Shown here in pieces: positions 59,526 to 64,000 of a stretch of DNA of 64,000 bases (the first letter of the stretch is position 1; every line of letters starts with the position of its first letter). Source of the DNA: Apostichopus japonicus (taxonomy: Eukaryota > Echinodermata > Holothuroidea > Aspidochirotida > Stichopodidae); contig NC_092571.1 in NCBI RefSeq assembly GCF_037975245.1, forward strand, positions 4,548,001 through 4,612,000, read 5' to 3'. The position numbers were made by a program, and so were the translations under genes. Under the pieces are notes generated by a model. That model searched no databases, was not told where the DNA came from, and saw only the letters and a list, made by a program, of their open reading frames with translations.

Positions 59526-61960
59526 GGATAAAATGAACATGCTATGAATTTATCTATGTTTTTCTAGCTCTGCACAGGTTCACTACACTCTTTTAAAAAT
59601 TAATCACTATATACAATTGCTACCATGCAGTACCAGTTAATCTCTTTAAAAATAGGCCTCTGATTCCACTTAAGTCATATATGTACTGTAGTTAACAGAA
59701 AGTAATAGCAAGGAACTGAAAAGTCTGTATAGGCCCCAAAGTAAAGCACTCTATAATTGCTAGAAGTTTCCAAAGAGTACATTCCTGGAGGTCTTTACTT
59801 ACCAAATTGTTCTCAGATATTTGAAATGAACACATAAGAAGACTGAATGTCCCAGTGAGGTACATTTCCTCCAAGGTGGTAATAAAACAGTTTAAGAATT
59901 TTGATCAAATGTGACCATATTTGAATATCTGGCATATTTGGGGCCAATACAGCATAACATTAAGAATTTAGAAGATTGGGTTCTGAGAAGATTCTGTGCA
60001 TCCCAAATGAACACTATAGTAAGCCTATCATTTCTTTGTAATAGGTATATGGATCTGTTTTCAGTGATATAAGTTGGGAAAAGTAAAACATTTCGACAAA
60101 TATTTTCAAATTATTACACGTCTTAATTCTTCCAAATATTTTAGGCACCATAATACACGATTGTTTGCTTTGAATTTATCTACAGTAAAATCTAGCACTG
60201 TACACTATTTAACAAATTATACACTAAACACTTGCTAACATGCAGTACTAGTTAGTTTATCTCTTTAAATATAGGCTCTCACTTTAGTTTTATTGTTGAC
60301 AGAAAGTTAGCCAGAACTTAAGAAGCTTAGCAGATTAGTTGTCTGTGAGCCACACTAAATTCAGTAGGGCTAACAGTGGGTTCTTTGTTATGCCTGAATA
60401 GTTTAGGACAGGCAATCAATGTACCTATCCATAGGAGCCAGGTGAACCTGTAACAATGGAACTGAACTAGTAAATGGTTGTGATTTACCAGGCTACTTAA
60501 AGGTAGTCTGTATAGTCCCCAATTATAGCACTCTACTTACTGTAGGGTGATCAATGTAGTAGTAATGTTGCTTTAAATGTTGCCTTTATTGCATAGGCGT
60601 ACAGGACCATTTCAGTTTGGGGGGGGGGGCAAAAATTGTTTTGCCCGAAAGTTATATATATAATATATAACGAAAATCCACGTTTACTCCAAAAGAAAAT
60701 ATTATTAGAGAAAACCAGAGAAATAAGATATGACTCATAATTGACAAATAAGGAGTAAGTTTTAGAAAATATATCGGAATTTTCGGTCCCCCTGGGACCT
60801 TCGTCAGCAATACTTGGCAGTCGAATGAGAAGTACAAAATGTGACACAATGAAAGTATGACGCTAGATAAGTGTAAGTTGCATTGATGGAATTAAAACCA
60901 AATAAACCATGACTATACAGGAAGCGGAGAATTTTTGTTAGATTCTCTTTAAGAGAATCCTACTCCACACACTTGAACATTAGAACCGAAACAGTACCTC
61001 TTACTCATCAATTTTTAGAGCAAACTTTAGGTAAATTGTTTTTTTTACCCCGCTTGACTATATATGAAAAATGCATCAGTAGGGTCCACGGCCCGCTGAG
61101 CCCCTAGCATCATCTATATAGACTTAACCTTTTATGAGAGCTTCTGCCGGGTCTCTTGACCCTTATTTTTATACATGCCTTTTCATTTATTTGAAAAGAT
61201 ATAATTAAAATTAGGCTTAATTGGTATTCCGCCTGGAACAAGGCAGACATTTTGGGATTATGACAATTACACATTTTATGCTCACCTAGTTCTAACAATA
61301 TAGTTTGTAGAAGACACTTTCAAGGTCTGTATTCCTTTAGAATAATCTCTTTCATGTTTAAGAAGCATAGATGCAACATGGTGCTATTTTTGGCATCAAG
61401 GGCTGATTTTTCCCACTTATTGCTAATCATTTGAATATTGGTAAATGCATTTTGGGAAATGCATCTTGGGAATTCCCCCTCCCCCTCCCCCTTCCCCCAC
61501 AAAATCAAACAAAAGGTACCACAAATGTTGTGATCTGATATTTAACTTTAATCAAAGGCATATTGTTTACTTAAAAATATCCTGGAACACAAAGATTTTG
61601 GCATTGGAAATTGCCACAGAAGCAATCTAATTTATAAAATCAAGGGCTTTGCGCCTTTGACACTCAATGTGATAATGACATTATGTCGCCAGCATAAGTC
61701 AAAACATTTTTTATTTAACCTTGGAAATGTGTTTGCCCCTGCCATGCAAGCTTTCTGCGGATGCCCATGGATATACCACCCTTTTAGTGAAAGGTTTTGC
61801 CTTGTGACAATCAAAAATTCTGTTTCCCCCTCCCTTCCCCCTCCCCCCCCCTTCACAGCATAGAGAAGCACAGTACAGTACATGCCCACATAGCTGGAAT
61901 CCATCTTTCAATGAGGTAGACACTCAGCTTGTATACACAGAGAAACATGCTTGGATTGTT
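59526..61960. other. AT-rich DNA, no gene
   Basis: Holds a lone MITE-type end (CATAGGCGTACAGG at 60593, followed by a G-run), a perfect 19-base inverted repeat GATTCTCTTTAAGAGAATC at 60941-60959, and two C/T-rich patches near 61475-61500 and 61826-61853. No coding region is supported. Confidence 0.45.
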
Positions 61961-61966
61961 TTAGTC

Positions 61967-64000
61967 TGAGAGCCTGTCCCATATGATTTCACCTCATTTA
62001 GCCCAGAAGGTTTGACCCCTTAAAGTTACTTAGACCATCTAGGTCATTCACAAAAAAATTGTCAGCTCAACCCCAGTGGTCGGGTTCGGACCCCAGACCC
62101 CCTGAAAAATAACCCCCCGGACGGGGTAATTTCACCCCATCTAGCCCATGGACCAAACTTTGTCAGAAGGAAGTAGTATGGCTGTACATTACAAAAAAGG
62201 CAAAACTGACAAATTTCCTGGTTGGGAAGGGGTTGTCAGACCCCCCACTAAGTCACCCCCAGTCGGGTTGATTTCACCCCATCTAGCCCATGGACCAAAC
62301 TTTGTCAGAAGGAAGTAGTATGGCTGTACATTACAAAAAAGGCAAAACTGACAAAATTCCTGGTCGGGAAAGGGTTGTCAGACCCCCCACTAGGTCACCC
62401 CAGTCGGGTTGATTTCACCCCATCTAGCCCATGGACCAAACTTTTGCAATACCAAACTTTGTCAAAAGGTAGTAGTATGGATGTACATTACAAAAAGTGT
62501 AAAACTGACAAAATTCCTGGTCAGGAAGGGGTTGTCAGACCCCCCACTAAGTCACCCCCAGTAGGGTTGATTTCATCCCATCTAGCCCATGGACCAAACT
62601 TTGTCAAAAGGAAGTAGTATTGATGTACATTACAAAAAGTGTAAAACTGGCAAAATTCCTAGTCGGGAAGGTGTTGTCAGACCCCCACAAAGGTCACCCT
62701 CACCCAACCCCAAAAGGCGAGTTGATTTCACCCATTCTAGCCCATAGACCAAATTTTGTCAAAAGAAGGTAGTATGTCTGTACGTTAAAAAAAAGGAATA
62801 TCTGACAAAATTGCTGTTCGGAAGGGGTTGTCAGACCCCTACAAAGAGCCCCTACCCATTGTCTTTTACCCATGAACTGAGATGATAAAAATATAAACAT
62901 AATTATTACAAAAATAAATATTTAATGATTATATTTATGAGAGGAGATATTCTATGTAATTCAAAAGAGCCTTCAATGTCCATTATGGCTTGCCTTTCTT
63001 AATTGCTTCATCTTTTTTGGTGACAAGCAGTCCAAAGTTGCTAGGCAAGGAAGTGACTGAAACACAATGATGCTCCTGTTTTTGGTCAGTTTAAAACATT
63101 TTGATTTTTTTTTACTATAGCACCTAAGTAAAAATTATGGGTAGGCATCCCTGGCCTAATAAACATACTGATATAGATGAGAATCTTGTGGGAGGAGTTT
63201 CTCCTGCCTTTTGCTGGAAATGTTTTAATTCATAAGACAATACATTGACCCTCTTTGTCTTATGTCTGTATTACTGTACAACCTTGCCCACATCCTGTTA
63301 TGTGACCATAGTTGGTCCTCCACTTTCACCAAATTGCTCTATTCCCATGTTTTATTCATGTAAAAAATAAGACCTGCTATAGTTAATGGCCTGCAACCCA
63401 GTTATCTGCTTGGTCCCATAATATATGGTGTTACAGCAGAGGTGGAACAAAAAAATATTGGGGACCCTTTGGCATATTAGATATCGTTAATAGGAACATT
63501 CTTCTAATTTCTGAAGCCTTTTCAAATAGTTATAGATATGACAGATCTATAATTGGTTAATCAAAGAAGTTTATTTGGGGGGAGGCTTGACCACTCAATT
63601 ATATTATTGAAGCTGCCCCCCTCCAATGCTTCAGCTGTTTTTGTGTTACGAATGCATACTTTCCTTGTGCAATTGTTTTCATTTCATTTTTGGCATTTCC
63701 TTAAATATATATATATCCTATGGGTTAGATTTCTATAGTAGCTCACATTGTACTATTGCAACCAATAATTAAGTACTGATATTGTTTCTTTTTAAACCTA
63801 CAATTGGTAACATATGCCAGTATAAAGATTATTTGGTTGAAATCAAGGAATATTTACAAAATCTGGAAGTTTAATTTGATTTACATCATAGGTGAAAAGG
63901 CAGTATTCCCCCTCCCCCCCCCCCCAAAAAAAAAAAAAAAAAACCAAGAGCATATTTCAACTATTTGATCTCTATTTAGTGTCTGATTTAGGGGGTGATG
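61967..64000. mobile_element. second 141-bp-array foldback element, cut by window end
   Basis: Starts GAGCCTGTCCCATATGATTT. Its arm (61967 to about 62845) and core (to 64000) are the reverse complement of 45107 down to about 42640. Differences are few by eye, for example near 63115 and 63455. It therefore lies in the opposite orientation to the 39.3-45.1 kb copy. Its other arm would lie outside the window. Confidence 0.92.

Overview
The window is AT-rich animal nuclear DNA with spliced genes, microsatellites, poly-G/poly-C tracts and very dense DNA transposons. The one gene I recognise is the N-terminal part of an ELYS/AHCTF1 orthologue, the nucleoporin that seeds nuclear pore assembly on chromatin. 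The gene structure and the repeat types (hAT-like elements, foldback elements, Jockey-like LINE remains, tRNA-derived SINEs) suggest a marine invertebrate, plausibly an echinoderm or other deuterostome. The species cannot be fixed from the sequence alone.

Layout. 1-5 kb: intergenic DNA with two (TA)n tracts, a GC-rich island at about 1.79-2.08 kb and a tRNA-like SINE head at 2.18 kb. 5.0-13.8 kb: an 8.8-kb DNA transposon with CAGTGGCGGAGC ends and an 8-bp target duplication. It carries a 1.5-kb minisatellite that resembles its own subterminal sequence, a frameshifted MULE-type transposase fragment, a LINE reverse-transcriptase tail and foldback-type repeat clusters. 13.8-18.05 kb: presumed upstream region of ELYS. 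18.05-27.85 kb: twelve phase-compatible ELYS exons on the + strand, coding about 600 codons (beta-propeller and start of the alpha-helical region). Intron 8 holds a dead Jockey-like reverse transcriptase. Exon 11 has been partly amplified into seven exact 141-bp tandem copies. 27.85-36 kb: no further ELYS exon that I could find; decayed minisatellites and a duplicated segment.

36.3-45.9 kb: a nest of transposons. A hAT-like element (perfect TTAACAAT duplication) contains a 2.6-kb element with a 15-bp motif scattered eight times, and also a 5.8-kb foldback element whose arms are 141-bp tandem arrays. That foldback element in turn contains a 1.4-kb hAT-like element with a perfect ATTACAAA duplication. 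46-50 kb: a region with a second scattered motif (GTAACGGAGGGACA), interrupted by two MITEs. One of these MITEs is an internal-deletion derivative of the 8.8-kb element at 5-14 kb. 50-59.5 kb: four foldback elements from three families, each with arms built of short repeats; three have clear 8-9 bp target duplications. 61.97 kb to the end: a second, inverted and truncated copy of the 141-bp-array foldback element.

No other protein-coding gene is convincingly supported. Most long reading frames outside ELYS come from low-complexity or transposon DNA. All transposon ends were found by eye from terminal inverted repeats plus flanking duplications. All exon joins were checked for GT/AG sites and continuous phase, and compared with what I remember of vertebrate ELYS.
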